Positions 1 to 6,567 are shown, counted from the stretch's first letter. The stretch is 26,860 bases of DNA from DAOUFU01 sp034429275 (GCA_034429275.1 DAOUFU010000094.1:1-26860), one strand, 5' to 3'. Notes: a model not told the origin generated them from the letters alone. Numbers and translations: made by a program.

Positions 1-268
1 ATCACCGCGTAGATGAGCAGCATCACGGCTGTCACAGCCAGGAACCCCAGCGCCGTGCCAAACAGCGCCAGGAAAGCCAGCCCAACGATCAGCCCCGCAA
101 TGATAAACGGGAGCATCCCCGTCAGCGAAGCGCACGCCAGGTAATGGAATGTCTGTGCCAGCACACCGCCGCGCACAGGGACTTTTTTGTTCGAATCGCG
201 CGCGATCTTGATGCCGATCACCACGCCGAACCCGACTCCGATCACAAATGCAATCAGCCAGTCCTGCA
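1..268 (-). CDS. Membrane protein, partial (C-terminus outside window)
   Basis: Reading the minus strand from an ATG at 268 gives an open frame of 89 codons that runs off the left edge without a stop. The product starts MQDWLIAFVIGVGFGVVIG. It has a hydrophobic first segment (residues about 4-20), a short basic stretch, then two more hydrophobic segments (about 52-70 and 74-88). I recognise no family. It begins 18 bp after the DUF5989 gene on the same strand and is probably the last visible gene of the carbamoyltransferase cluster. A membrane role beside the export-linked carbamoyltransferase is an inference from position only. Confidence 0.6.
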
Positions 269-286
269 TTATCAGCATCCTTCCGC

Positions 287-502
287 CTAGAACAGCGTGT
301 AAATCAGCGGGCCGCCGCCGCTGGCCGATCCCAACACGATGATCAGCGCGAACAAGACCAGCACCAGGATCATTGGGATCAGCCACCACATCTTAGCCGC
401 CCACAGAAACGCGAACAATTCACCCACGATGCCCAACCGGGCCTTGATTCCGCTCAACATGCCCGGACGATTCTGAGGTGTGGAAGTCGTTTGTTTGCTC
501 AT
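287..502 (-). CDS. DUF5989 family small membrane protein
   Basis: The 71-residue product has a polar N-terminus, a segment like GELFAFLWAAKMWWLIPM and one strong membrane helix (about residues 42-60), ending GSASGGGPLIYTLF. This matches the DUF5989 family, whose members are about 50-70 residues and are commonly found beside SxtJ-type membrane proteins and NodU/TobZ-type carbamoyltransferases. Its biochemical role is unknown. It starts 16 bp after the carbamoyltransferase stop on the same strand, so the two are probably co-transcribed. A longer plus-strand frame overlaps this region but is a shadow without family features. Confidence 0.8.
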   Translation of the reverse strand: MSKQTTSTPQNRPGMLSGIKARLGIVGELFAFLWAAKMWWLIPMILVLVLFALIIVLGSASGGGPLIYTLF

Positions 503-518
503 TATGCTCTCTTGCTCA

Positions 519-2309
519 TCACTTAGCGGAATTTTTGCCCACCAACAGCGATCCGATCATCAGCCAATCGATACCGCTGTGGCTGAAGGTCCACCAGGCC
601 GCCGCGGGCGAATCGACGATCGGCTCGCCGCGCAGGTTGAACGAGGTGTTCATCAGGATAGGCACGCCGGTTGCTTCGCCAAACCGTTCGACCAATCCAT
701 AATAACGCGGATTGGTCTGGCGGTCGATGGTCTGAAGCCGCCCCGTACCGCCTTCATGAGTCGTTGCCTGGGCTACGTCCATCTTGTCGGGCTTCACCGG
801 GCTAACCGCCAACATGAAGCGAGCCAGCGGATCGCTCTCAACATTCGGATAGTCGAAATATTCGGCAGCGCGGTCCGAAAGTACTACTGGCGCAAATGGG
901 CGGAACGGCTCGCGGAATTTGATCTTGGTGTTGACGATGTCCTTCATCTCGGCACGGCGCGGGTCGGCCAGGATGCTTCGATTGCCGAGCGCACGCGGCC
1001 CCCACTCATAGCGACCCTGGAACAACCCGATCACTTTTTGATCGAGGATTTCATCAACGACGCGGTCGATCAGTTTCTGATCATCGTCGAACTGCTGGTA
1101 GGGAATACCCTGCCGGTCGAAGAAGGCACGAATCTCGTCGTCGGAATACTCAGCGCCATAATAGGCGTGGTTCATCACGAACTTACGCGGCTGATTGAGC
1201 ACCACGTGATAGGCCCACAGTGCCGCACCCAGCGCGCCACCATCATCGCCCGCTGCCGGTTGAATGTAGACCTCTTCAAACGGTGTTTCGGTCAACACCT
1301 TGTAGTTAGCAACGCTGTTCAGCGCCACGCCGCCCGCCATCACCAGCCGCTTGGAGCCGGTCTTTTTGTAAGCCGCGTTGGCCATGGCTACCAGGGCTTC
1401 TTCAGTGACCTGCTGAATGCTGGCCGCAATATCGGCATAGTACTGGTTGCGCTCGACCGCTGCTTTTTCGTGGGCGCGGTGCGGGGCGCTGCGCGCGGTG
1501 AAGAAATCATCGCTGTGCACGCGCGGCTGGCCGAACAGGTCAAGGAATTTCTGGTTATAGCTCTGGTTCGCCGAATAGTGATAGGCGAAATAGTCCATGT
1601 TCAGGTCGAAGCTGCCATCCGCATTGATCGTGATCAGCTTCTTCACTTTGTCCACATAGCGCGGCTCGCCGTAGGGGGACATGCCCATGATCTTGTATTC
1701 GCCGTCGTTCACCATGAAACCGAGAAAGGCCGTGAACGCCGAATACAACAGGCCGATGGAATGTGGGAAACGCTGCTCGTAGAACAGGTCGATTTTGTTC
1801 TCGCCTGTGCCGTCCCAGGTACCTTTGGCGTAGCCCATCGTGGTTGTCGTCCACTCACCCACGCCATCCACCGTGATCACCGCCGCCTCATCATAGGGCG
1901 AAGCGAAAAACGCGCTGGCCGCGTGGGACATGTGGTGATCGCAGAATAGAATCTGATCCGGGCGCACACCCAGGTAATGTTGAAGCAGGCTCTTGATCCA
2001 CAGCTTCTCGCCGACATAAGCCGTCACCGCCTCGCGCCAGAAACTCCACGAGCGCGGAAAAGTGCCGAGCGCCGTTTGCAAAATGCGCCCTACCTTCACC
2101 ATCGGCTTTTCATAGAACACCACATAGTCGAGGTCCGGTCCCTGAATGCCCCCGGCCTGAAGACAGAAATCGATGGCGTGCTTGGGAAAACCGCTGTCGT
2201 GCTTTTTGCGCGATAACCGCTCTTCCATCGTCGCGGCGACCAGTTCGCCATCACGCAGCAGCGCCACCGCCCCATCGTGGTAAAAACAAGATACGCCGAG
2301 AATATCCAT
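519..2309 (-). CDS. Carbamoyltransferase (TobZ/NodU/CmcH family)
   Basis: This 596-residue protein would transfer a carbamoyl group from carbamoyl phosphate, through a carbamoyl-adenylate, to a hydroxyl of a sugar or metabolite. The N-terminal half is a Kae1/ASKHA-type domain starting MDILGVSCFYHDGAVALL, with the metal-binding cluster H125-H126-x-x-H129 and an acidic turn ITVDGVGEW (D148). The C-terminal half has the YrdC-like signature QGRYEWGPRALGNRSI (about 431-446) and FREPFRPFAPVVL (about 465-477). Length is normal for the family. It follows the small membrane protein by 5 bp and precedes DUF5989 by 16 bp, forming a tight operon. Acceptor substrate cannot be told from sequence; the membrane-protein neighbours suggest an exported glycan or lipid-linked product. 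Confidence 0.93.
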   Translation of the reverse strand: MDILGVSCFYHDGAVALLRDGELVAATMEERLSRKKHDSGFPKHAIDFCLQAGGIQGPDLDYVVFYEKPMVKVGRILQTALGTFPRSWSFWREAVTAYVGEKLWIKSLLQHYLGVRPDQILFCDHHMSHAASAFFASPYDEAAVITVDGVGEWTTTTMGYAKGTWDGTGENKIDLFYEQRFPHSIGLLYSAFTAFLGFMVNDGEYKIMGMSPYGEPRYVDKVKKLITINADGSFDLNMDYFAYHYSANQSYNQKFLDLFGQPRVHSDDFFTARSAPHRAHEKAAVERNQYYADIAASIQQVTEEALVAMANAAYKKTGSKRLVMAGGVALNSVANYKVLTETPFEEVYIQPAAGDDGGALGAALWAYHVVLNQPRKFVMNHAYYGAEYSDDEIRAFFDRQGIPYQQFDDDQKLIDRVVDEILDQKVIGLFQGRYEWGPRALGNRSILADPRRAEMKDIVNTKIKFREPFRPFAPVVLSDRAAEYFDYPNVESDPLARFMLAVSPVKPDKMDVAQATTHEGGTGRLQTIDRQTNPRYYGLVERFGEATGVPILMNTSFNLRGEPIVDSPAAAWWTFSHSGIDWLMIGSLLVGKNSAK

Positions 2310-2314
2310 GATGC

Positions 2315-2551
2315 CTAGAATTGCCTCCGTGCGTCATCGAGTGACCGTCCTACCGCCTCGCGGTTGAGCCAGGCAGCAGACTGATTGCTGCGACGCAGGC
2401 GGAGCGGGTCGCTCATCAGACGGACTCCCAGCGCGAAGGGAACAAAAAACGTGAAATAGAACAGCACCGCGAACAGCCGCCCCTGAAAATCGCCAAACGC
2501 TTCGCCGAGCGTTTTCCAACGATCCCATGCGATTCGAACAATCTCTGACAC
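2315..2551 (-). CDS. Small single-pass membrane protein of the carbamoyltransferase cluster
   Basis: The 78-residue product uses a GTG start preceded by an AAGGAAA ribosome-binding site about 9 bases upstream. It has an N-terminal amphipathic part, one membrane segment (about residues 26-45, VLFYFTFFVPFALGVRL) and a basic tail with many Arg and Trp ending SLDDARRQF. The arrangement resembles the short SxtJ-like partner proteins found next to carbamoyltransferases, but I cannot assign a family with certainty. It is the first gene after a near-consensus promoter, so it heads the operon. The stop lies 5 bp before the carbamoyltransferase start, which suggests translational coupling. Confidence 0.75.
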   Translation of the reverse strand: MSEIVRIAWDRWKTLGEAFGDFQGRLFAVLFYFTFFVPFALGVRLMSDPLRLRRSNQSAAWLNREAVGRSLDDARRQF

Positions 2552-2605
2552 GTTGGTTTTCCTTATGATCTGTGCGGTGAAGCAAAACGCCGCAACGCCG
2601 AGAAA

Positions 2606-2633
2606 ATTATACAGGTCGACCTAGGGCTGTCAA
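2606..2633 (-). promoter_or_regulatory. Near-consensus promoter of the carbamoyltransferase operon
   Basis: On the minus strand a perfect -35 box TTGACA (2633-2628) is separated by 16 bp from a perfect -10 box TATAAT (2611-2606). Predicted transcription start is near 2600, giving a leader of about 50 nt before the GTG at 2551. It is divergent from the tRNA-Arg promoter. Confidence 0.85.
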
Positions 2634-2689
2634 TAGCCATCGCGCTACGCCTGCCTTCCTGCCATCTCTGCGCAGGTGCGAAATGACTC

Positions 2690-2718
2690 TTGTCAAGCCC
2701 TACCGCCTATGCTATCAT
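2690..2718 (+). promoter_or_regulatory. Promoter of tRNA-Arg
   Basis: A -35-like box TTGTCA (2690-2695) lies 17 bp before a -10-like box TATCAT (2713-2718). Transcription would start about 2725, some 10 nt before the mature tRNA 5' end at 2735. Because the element sits downstream of the anticodon region, this chromosomal promoter still drives the rebuilt tRNA gene. Confidence 0.7.
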
Positions 2719-2734
2719 TACTGGCAATCAGCTT

Positions 2735-2811
2735 GTGCCTGTAGCTCAGTGGATTAGAGCACTTGTCTACGGAACAAGGGGCCGCAGGTTCGAATCCTGC
2801 CAGGCACACCA
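2735..2811 (+). tRNA. tRNA-Arg (anticodon ACG), 3' part rebuilt by the element
   Basis: A full cloverleaf can be drawn: acceptor stem GTGCCTG (2735-2741) pairs with CAGGCAC (2801-2807). The D stem is GCTC/GAGC (2744-2747, 2757-2760). The anticodon stem CTTGT/ACAAG encloses the loop CTACGGA with anticodon ACG at 2769-2771. The T arm is GCAGG-TTCGAAT-CCTGC. The CCA end is encoded at 2809-2811. ACG is the standard Arg anticodon, normally edited to ICG to read CGN codons. Everything from 2758 onward is repeated exactly at 8661, so the 3' half of this working gene comes from one copy of the att repeat. Confidence 0.97.
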
Positions 2812-2813
2812 CT
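2758..2813 (+). repeat. attL: 56-bp att core inside tRNA-Arg
   Basis: This 56-bp stretch runs from the base before the last two positions of the D stem, through the anticodon arm, T arm and CCA, and two bases beyond. It is identical to 8661-8716. Identity stops exactly at 2757 (g versus t) and 2814 (t versus c). Integration at an anticodon-arm or T-arm core is typical for tyrosine recombinases. Confidence 0.95.
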
Positions 2814-2825
2814 TTACCCGAAGAA

Positions 2826-2858
2826 CGCCCAGAACACACTAGGTTCTGGGTGTTTTTT
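2826..2858 (+). terminator. Element-supplied terminator for tRNA-Arg
   Basis: A 10-bp stem CGCCCAGAAC (2826-2835) / GTTCTGGGTG (2843-2852), with one G-T wobble and a 7-nt loop, is followed by TTTTTT (2853-2858). It starts 15 bp after the tRNA CCA, inside the element. It therefore replaces the chromosomal terminator that integration moved to 8719. Confidence 0.85.
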
Positions 2859-2889
2859 ATGCGCGGAATTCTGCCTGTTTTACGCTGCT

Positions 2890-2913
2890 GTTGTTGTACG
2901 GTTGTTGTACAAC
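2890..2913 (+). repeat. Candidate integrase arm-type sites, left end
   Basis: The decamer GTTGTTGTAC occurs twice here with an 11-bp period (2890-2899 and 2901-2910). The second copy runs into a 10-bp palindrome GTTGTACAAC (2904-2913). A third copy lies at 8576-8585. The first left copy begins 77 bp inside attL and the right copy ends 76 bp inside attR, the kind of near-symmetric placement expected of arm-type integrase sites. Confidence 0.6.
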
Positions 2914-2920
2914 ACGGCCC

Positions 2921-2965
2921 TAAAAAGCATGGCCCGTCTCGGTGGGAATTGTCCGGCGGGCCATG
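2921..2965 (-). terminator. Putative minus-strand terminator at the element's left end
   Basis: On the minus strand CATGGCCCG and CGGGCCATG (arms 2957-2965 and 2928-2936, 9 bp perfect, 20-nt loop) are followed by CTTTTTA. It lies about 140 bp downstream of the secreted-protein gene and would stop element transcription before it runs antisense into the tRNA-Arg gene. The T run is short. Confidence 0.5.
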
Positions 2966-3013
2966 TGTATGGTAGACTTTGGCTTGCCTGACAGTTCACA
3001 CCTGTCCGGCCAT

Positions 3014-3042
3014 GCCTTGGGCTGTTACAGCAGCGCCAAGGC
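3014..3042. repeat. Terminal inverted sequence GCCTTGG...CCAAGGC with a copy at the other end
   Basis: A 7-bp dyad GCCTTGG (3014-3020) / CCAAGGC (3036-3042) encloses GCTG-TTA-CAGC. The right arm is part of CAGCGCCAAGGC (3031-3042), whose exact reverse complement GCCTTGGCGCTG occurs at 8561-8572 near the other end of the element. No T run follows, so this is not an obvious terminator. It may be a binding site for an excision or integration accessory factor. Confidence 0.45.
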
Positions 3043-3104
3043 GTTCTGTTGTTAAGTGACTTCAGTGTAGTACAGAACCCGGCTTAGGGCAAGCTGCGCA
3101 CGTG

Positions 3105-3617
3105 CTACTTTAGTTTTTCGAACGTTACCGTGTACGGCCCGAATATGTTCGAAGTCTCGAATAGCACGGAACACCCTTCACTCTTAAAAACCGTCTCGGC
3201 TGTGAATTTGCCACCGCCTAAGCCCTCATTAAAGACAAACAGTTCACCGCCGTAACCGTCTCCACACTCCCCCTCAAGTACCGTGCCGTTCATAATAAAA
3301 AAGTCCTCTGTCGTGACGCTGGCGCGGTATATTCCCTCTGGTATGTCCACTGGGCCATGAACAGTGCCAGCTGTTCCCGTAAGTGTCAACCCAAGGCACT
3401 GTGAGTTCAACACAGCAAGCACTTGTCTCACCTCGTCAATTGTCTCAAGGGCGGTGCTGGGTTCTTGGGCCTTGGCTTCCTGTAGTTGCGCCAATACGGT
3501 GTCAATTGCCGCGTCTATGTCAGCGTCGGCACACAACGGTTCACCGTCACCCTGTGCACTTGCCACGCCGGGTAGCAGTAAAAGAATAGCCAGGAATACT
3601 AGAATTAGTCTGTACAT
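3105..3617 (-). CDS. Secreted protein of unknown function (element cargo)
   Basis: The ATG at 3617 is chosen because AAAGGGGG precedes it closely and it yields a clear signal peptide. The 170-residue product begins MYRLILVFLAILLLLPGVASA, with cleavage likely after ASA. Then comes an acidic helical part (about 30-85) with C28 and C72, and a Gly/Thr/Val-rich C-terminal half (about 78-170) that looks like a beta-sandwich, with further cysteines in LEGECGDGYGG and KSEGCSVLFE. I do not recognise the family. Four cysteines in an exported protein suggest disulfides. It is the last gene of the element before attL, behind a terminator-like structure, so it may be a separate cargo transcription unit. 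Confidence 0.75.
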   Translation of the reverse strand: MYRLILVFLAILLLLPGVASAQGDGEPLCADADIDAAIDTVLAQLQEAKAQEPSTALETIDEVRQVLAVLNSQCLGLTLTGTAGTVHGPVDIPEGIYRASVTTEDFFIMNGTVLEGECGDGYGGELFVFNEGLGGGKFTAETVFKSEGCSVLFETSNIFGPYTVTFEKLK

Positions 3618-3719
3618 GTGTTCCCCCTTTAGTAAGTTAACGCATGGCCTACCATACCATGAAAAAACAGACGGCGCACGCTGTAAGCCCACAAGTGCGA
3701 CTGCGCAAGTTCGCACCTA

Positions 3720-3816
3720 AAAAAAAAGGCACCTGCTGCCCGACGTGTGACTAATTGGTTACCATAAAAAAAGGGCAGCAGGTAACCCCATAGACGCCCG
3801 GTGTTGACGGGTTACC
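3720..3816 (-). terminator. Nested, mutually exclusive hairpins; terminator of the replication gene block
   Basis: On the minus strand ACCTGCTGCCC (3783-3773) pairs perfectly with GGGCAGCAGGT (3741-3731), and GCC plus nine T residues follow. That is a terminator shape with a 31-nt loop. A second stem, GGTTACC (3787-3781) with GGTAACC (3764-3758), overlaps the first, and a third, GGTAACCC (3781-3788) with GGGTTACC (3809-3816), shares the same middle arm. Only one can form at a time. The block lies between the DUF5681-like gene stop (3829) and the secreted-protein gene start (3617). Confidence 0.6.
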
Positions 3817-3828
3817 TCATGAACGCGC

Positions 3829-4236
3829 CTAACGTCGGTTGGACGGGAACGCGCTATGAATTAGGGCGTCGAATTCCCGGCGGCGCTGGGCGTCGGCTTG
3901 TGCCTCGTGTATGTCGGCTACCGCGTCGGCTACCTCGTCAACGCCCTCGTATTCTGCTGCCAGCACATAGGCTGGGCGCGGTGCCGTTCGTGACGGTGGC
4001 TTGCCCAGCAAGTAGGACGCCAGCCACGCGCGGGCGGTACTGTCACCGTTGCGGGCGTCGGTGACGGCGCGTTCAACTATGGCTTGCCACGTCTCAAAGT
4101 CACACGCGGCCATGACTACGGCCATGTACTGGCGTTCAGTGGCCCGCGCTGGGCGTCCCGGCCCGCCGCTGTTGCCGGGTGCGAACGTGCCGTCGGCGTT
4201 GCGCCCAGTGGCTGCCTGTGTCGCTTGTCGTGTCAT
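3829..4236 (-). CDS. DUF5681-like mobile-element protein
   Basis: The ATG at 4236 is preceded by a strong GGAAGGAAGGGA ribosome-binding site, so the longer upstream frame is not used. The 135-residue product has the N-terminal signature DGTFAPGNSGGPGRP (about 15-29), as in DUF5681-type proteins, then a helical part with WQAIVERAV, DARNGDSTARAWLASYLLGKP (middle) and a charged helical tail rich in Ala, Glu and Arg. Proteins of this type are common on phages and integrated elements, often near small-terminase genes, but their function is not settled. It follows the Prim-Pol gene by 236 bp on the same strand, separated by a large hairpin. A packaging or DNA-binding role is inference. Confidence 0.75.
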   Translation of the reverse strand: MTRQATQAATGRNADGTFAPGNSGGPGRPARATERQYMAVVMAACDFETWQAIVERAVTDARNGDSTARAWLASYLLGKPPSRTAPRPAYVLAAEYEGVDEVADAVADIHEAQADAQRRREFDALIHSAFPSNRR

Positions 4237-4397
4237 GCGTTCCCTTCCTTCCTTGTATGGTTCTCGTGTTGACTGGTACGCTGCGTATTTTGCACTACTA
4301 CACGGTTTAGACGGTAAAAAAAACGGGCTGGGCAGAGAATAAACTGTCGCAAAACAACCCATATGAACACAGAATTCCCGAAGGTACTGGTGCCAGG

Positions 4398-4462
4398 AAT
4401 TGGCAGGGTTTTTGAGGGAAGCTTTTAGGTGCACCTATGTGCACAGGCCAACCCTGCCAATT
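4398..4462. repeat. 13-bp perfect inverted repeat after the Prim-Pol gene
   Basis: AATTGGCAGGGTT (4398-4410) and AACCCTGCCAATT (4450-4462) are exact inverses separated by 39 bp. The loop holds the 10-bp palindrome AGGTGCACCT (4427-4436) and a second GTGCAC at 4439-4444. Five T residues follow only on the plus strand, where no gene is present. On the coding strand it lacks a T run, so it may be an mRNA processing or stability hairpin, or a protein-binding site. It starts 11 bp past the Prim-Pol stop. Confidence 0.65.
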
Positions 4463-4472
4463 TTTCACGCCC

Positions 4473-6017
4473 TTACGCTGCGTGTTCGGCCAATTGTTCC
4501 CTGAACACCAAGCGTTCGTGTTCTATGGCGACTTCCCGCCGATTTTTCGCGGCGTGTGCGCCGACCTCGTGCGCCACTTCTGCCACATCCCGTACGCCCA
4601 GCACCCAACCGCCCTCGGTGGCACAGGCCAACCCGCTGCCCACCAACCGATTCAGCGCGCGGTATACGGTACTTCTGTCCTTGCCCGTCACCGCTGCCAG
4701 CGTTGCCGCGCTTACAGGTTGGGCGTTCAGGTACGGGTAAACCATACCCGCCGAACGTCCCAACACGCTCCACATTTCGTTACCACCAGGCAGGGCATCA
4801 ACACCTCGCGTTGACAGGGTCACAGTCACGGGTTGGGCGTCAATTACCTCGGTACATAATCGCCAAGCACGCGCCTCGGTTGGGCGCTGGCGCTGTCCCG
4901 CAGGGGCGATTAGTCCCTGCCTCACAAGGCGTTGTAGTGCACCTCGTGCGCCTGTGCTGCCCATACTGCCATATAGTTCAACGTCTCGCCGACTGAGATT
5001 AGGCTCCAAGGTTCCCGCCAGCCATGCGCGTTGCAGCAGGGCAAGGTATGCCAACCGCTCGTTACCGCCGCCGCTGCCCGGCCATGCGCGGTCTTCTGCC
5101 CAGCGCCATAACCTGGCTATAGCTTCCCGTTCAGGTGTGCCAGCCAGGTGCCCTAGTGCATGTTGCCAGCATCGGCGCAAGTAGCCTTCTTTGTCATGCT
5201 GCGCGGCGTAGTGGCCTGGCTGGTGCTGTTCGAATAGGGCCATTACCTCGGTGAAGTCCCAACCGCACCATACCGCATGCAGAATAACCGATTGTTCCGC
5301 TTCTGAACGGCTGGCGTACTCTATGACAAGGGCGTTACCGGCGGCGTCCCGACGCCATGTGCCATTTAGGTTGGTTTGCGGGCGCTTCACTGTCTCACTC
5401 GGCGGGGTGCTGCGCAGCGCTGCCAACAGCCACCGCGCCCAGTCTGCCAAGTCCCGACGCGGGAACGCCACAGGTAGCACGTCAAGCGGTGTTGATTGCT
5501 TGGGCTTGATTAGGGGCAGCAAGTCACGCCAGCGCAGTCTGCGCATACGCAGCAAGTCTTCTGGCGCGGTACCGGGTAAAAACCGGTACCGCTTGCCGTT
5601 CACCATAGAACAGGGGGCAACAAGCAGCGCGCCCGGCCCGACGCGCAGTTCGCCCAGTCCTATGTCTGGATGCCAGTGGTAATAGTTCGTACCGGGTGGT
5701 ACCTCGTCAACAAATAGCCAGAAGTGTCTACCGCCGGACGGTGTCGCCACTGTGGGCGGCTTGACGCCCAGCCCGGCCCAGTATGCCGTCAGGTTCGCTG
5801 TTGTCTGCGGTGCGTCGGCGTCGGCACCGCCGAACCCGTTACCCGTTCGAATTCCTATGTTCCCGGCGGTGCCGCTTGATTCCTGCCACTGGGCATAAGG
5901 CGGCGTAGCTTGCCAGTTGTCGCAACAGGGACGCTTGGAACCTGACTTTAGCGGAATAGTGGACAGTCCTATGTCCCGTTCGTACCGTTCCCGGTATGCG
6001 CTAAGGGTTGTTGTCAT
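4473..6017 (-). CDS. Prim-Pol (bifunctional DNA primase/polymerase) replication protein with two winged helices
   Basis: The 514-residue protein would prime and extend DNA for element replication. The N-terminal archaeo-eukaryotic-primase-type domain shows the catalytic DxD in GGADADAP (D66, D68), the SGGRH motif (94-98) and GELRVGPGALLVAPCSMVNGK (about 122-141). A middle region (about 225-290, SRSEAEQSVILHAVWCGWDF) resembles the PriCT helical domain. Two winged-helix segments follow: one around 345-375 (STGARGALQRLVRQGLI) and one at about 427-474 (SAATLAAVTGKDRSTVYRALNRLV). There is no Walker A motif, so no fused helicase, unlike many phage Prim-Pol proteins. Its ATG overlaps the stop of the upstream gene (ATGA at 6017-6014), so the two are translationally coupled. 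Confidence 0.9.
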   Translation of the reverse strand: MTTTLSAYRERYERDIGLSTIPLKSGSKRPCCDNWQATPPYAQWQESSGTAGNIGIRTGNGFGGADADAPQTTANLTAYWAGLGVKPPTVATPSGGRHFWLFVDEVPPGTNYYHWHPDIGLGELRVGPGALLVAPCSMVNGKRYRFLPGTAPEDLLRMRRLRWRDLLPLIKPKQSTPLDVLPVAFPRRDLADWARWLLAALRSTPPSETVKRPQTNLNGTWRRDAAGNALVIEYASRSEAEQSVILHAVWCGWDFTEVMALFEQHQPGHYAAQHDKEGYLRRCWQHALGHLAGTPEREAIARLWRWAEDRAWPGSGGGNERLAYLALLQRAWLAGTLEPNLSRRDVELYGSMGSTGARGALQRLVRQGLIAPAGQRQRPTEARAWRLCTEVIDAQPVTVTLSTRGVDALPGGNEMWSVLGRSAGMVYPYLNAQPVSAATLAAVTGKDRSTVYRALNRLVGSGLACATEGGWVLGVRDVAEVAHEVGAHAAKNRREVAIEHERLVFREQLAEHAA

Positions 6018-6502
6018 GCGGCCAACCCTTCGAACAGGGGCAGCACCAACTGGCGCGGGCTGTCGGGTTTGGGCTGCTGCGGTTGGCCCAGTTTTGGCGG
6101 CTTACCGTCAACACTCCAATACCCAAGGGGCAGCGCACGCTGTGGCCCGTACCCACGATTCAGGTGTATGGCGTAGCGTTCGAAGGTCGCCAGCGTTGCG
6201 GTGTAGGTGGTACCTGTCTCGGTGTCGGTGACGGTGACTTTCTGCCCGTTGCCCTCGTGCAGTTGTGGCAATACGCACGCGTCAACAGCCCAAGCGGGCG
6301 GTTTGCGCAGCATATGCACCGACCCTTTGGCGGTCCTGTGGAAGGTGTCGCCAATTAAGCTGCCTATAACGCGCCCGTTAGCGTCGTATATAGGTTGTTT
6401 CTTTTCGGCGGTTGTGGTATTATATGTGTGTCTCACATACTTCCCGCGCCCGCCGCCGTGTGCTGTACGCCCAGCACTGGCGGTTTTTGCTTTTTTAGCC
6501 AT
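6014..6502 (-). CDS. Basic element protein with C-terminal clamp-binding-like peptide
   Basis: The 162-residue product starts at an ATG at 6502 with AAAGGG six bases upstream. It has a Lys/Arg/Gly-rich N-terminus (MAKKAKTASAGRTAHGGGRGK), a central region (YDANGRVIGSLIGDTFHRT, then VTVTDTETGTTYTATLATFERY) likely rich in beta strands, and a Pro/Gln linker. The last residues contain QLVLPLF (151-157), which fits the QxxLxLF pattern of bacterial sliding-clamp-binding peptides and sits at a flexible C-terminus as in many clamp partners. I recognise no overall family. It is coupled to the Prim-Pol gene by a 4-base overlap, so a replication-accessory role that recruits the host clamp is a reasonable inference. 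Confidence 0.75.
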   Translation of the reverse strand: MAKKAKTASAGRTAHGGGRGKYVRHTYNTTTAEKKQPIYDANGRVIGSLIGDTFHRTAKGSVHMLRKPPAWAVDACVLPQLHEGNGQKVTVTDTETGTTYTATLATFERYAIHLNRGYGPQRALPLGYWSVDGKPPKLGQPQQPKPDSPRQLVLPLFEGLAA

Positions 6503-6538
6503 GTGTACCCTTTCACGTCTAGAATTTCCAGGACGGTG

Positions 6539-6567
6539 TCAGGGCCAAAAAAGCACAACGGCCCTGA
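6539..6567 (-). promoter_or_regulatory. Leader hairpin before the replication operon
   Basis: TCAGGGCC (6539-6546) and GGCCCTGA (6560-6567) form a perfect 8-bp stem with a 13-nt loop, located 37-65 bp upstream of the ATG at 6502. On the minus strand the loop contains a run of T residues but none follow the stem. It could be an operator or a 5'-leader structure controlling the clamp-peptide/Prim-Pol operon. Confidence 0.5.

Noticed and set aside
480..1949. Long plus-strand open frame of 489 codons
   Set aside because: It lies opposite the carbamoyltransferase, whose motifs are complete; the plus-strand translation has no recognisable domain and low-complexity His/Arg composition typical of an antisense shadow.
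4237..4434. Upstream extension of the DUF5681-like protein to 201 residues
   Set aside because: The strong ribosome-binding site directly before the ATG at 4236 and the family-like N-terminus mark the true start.
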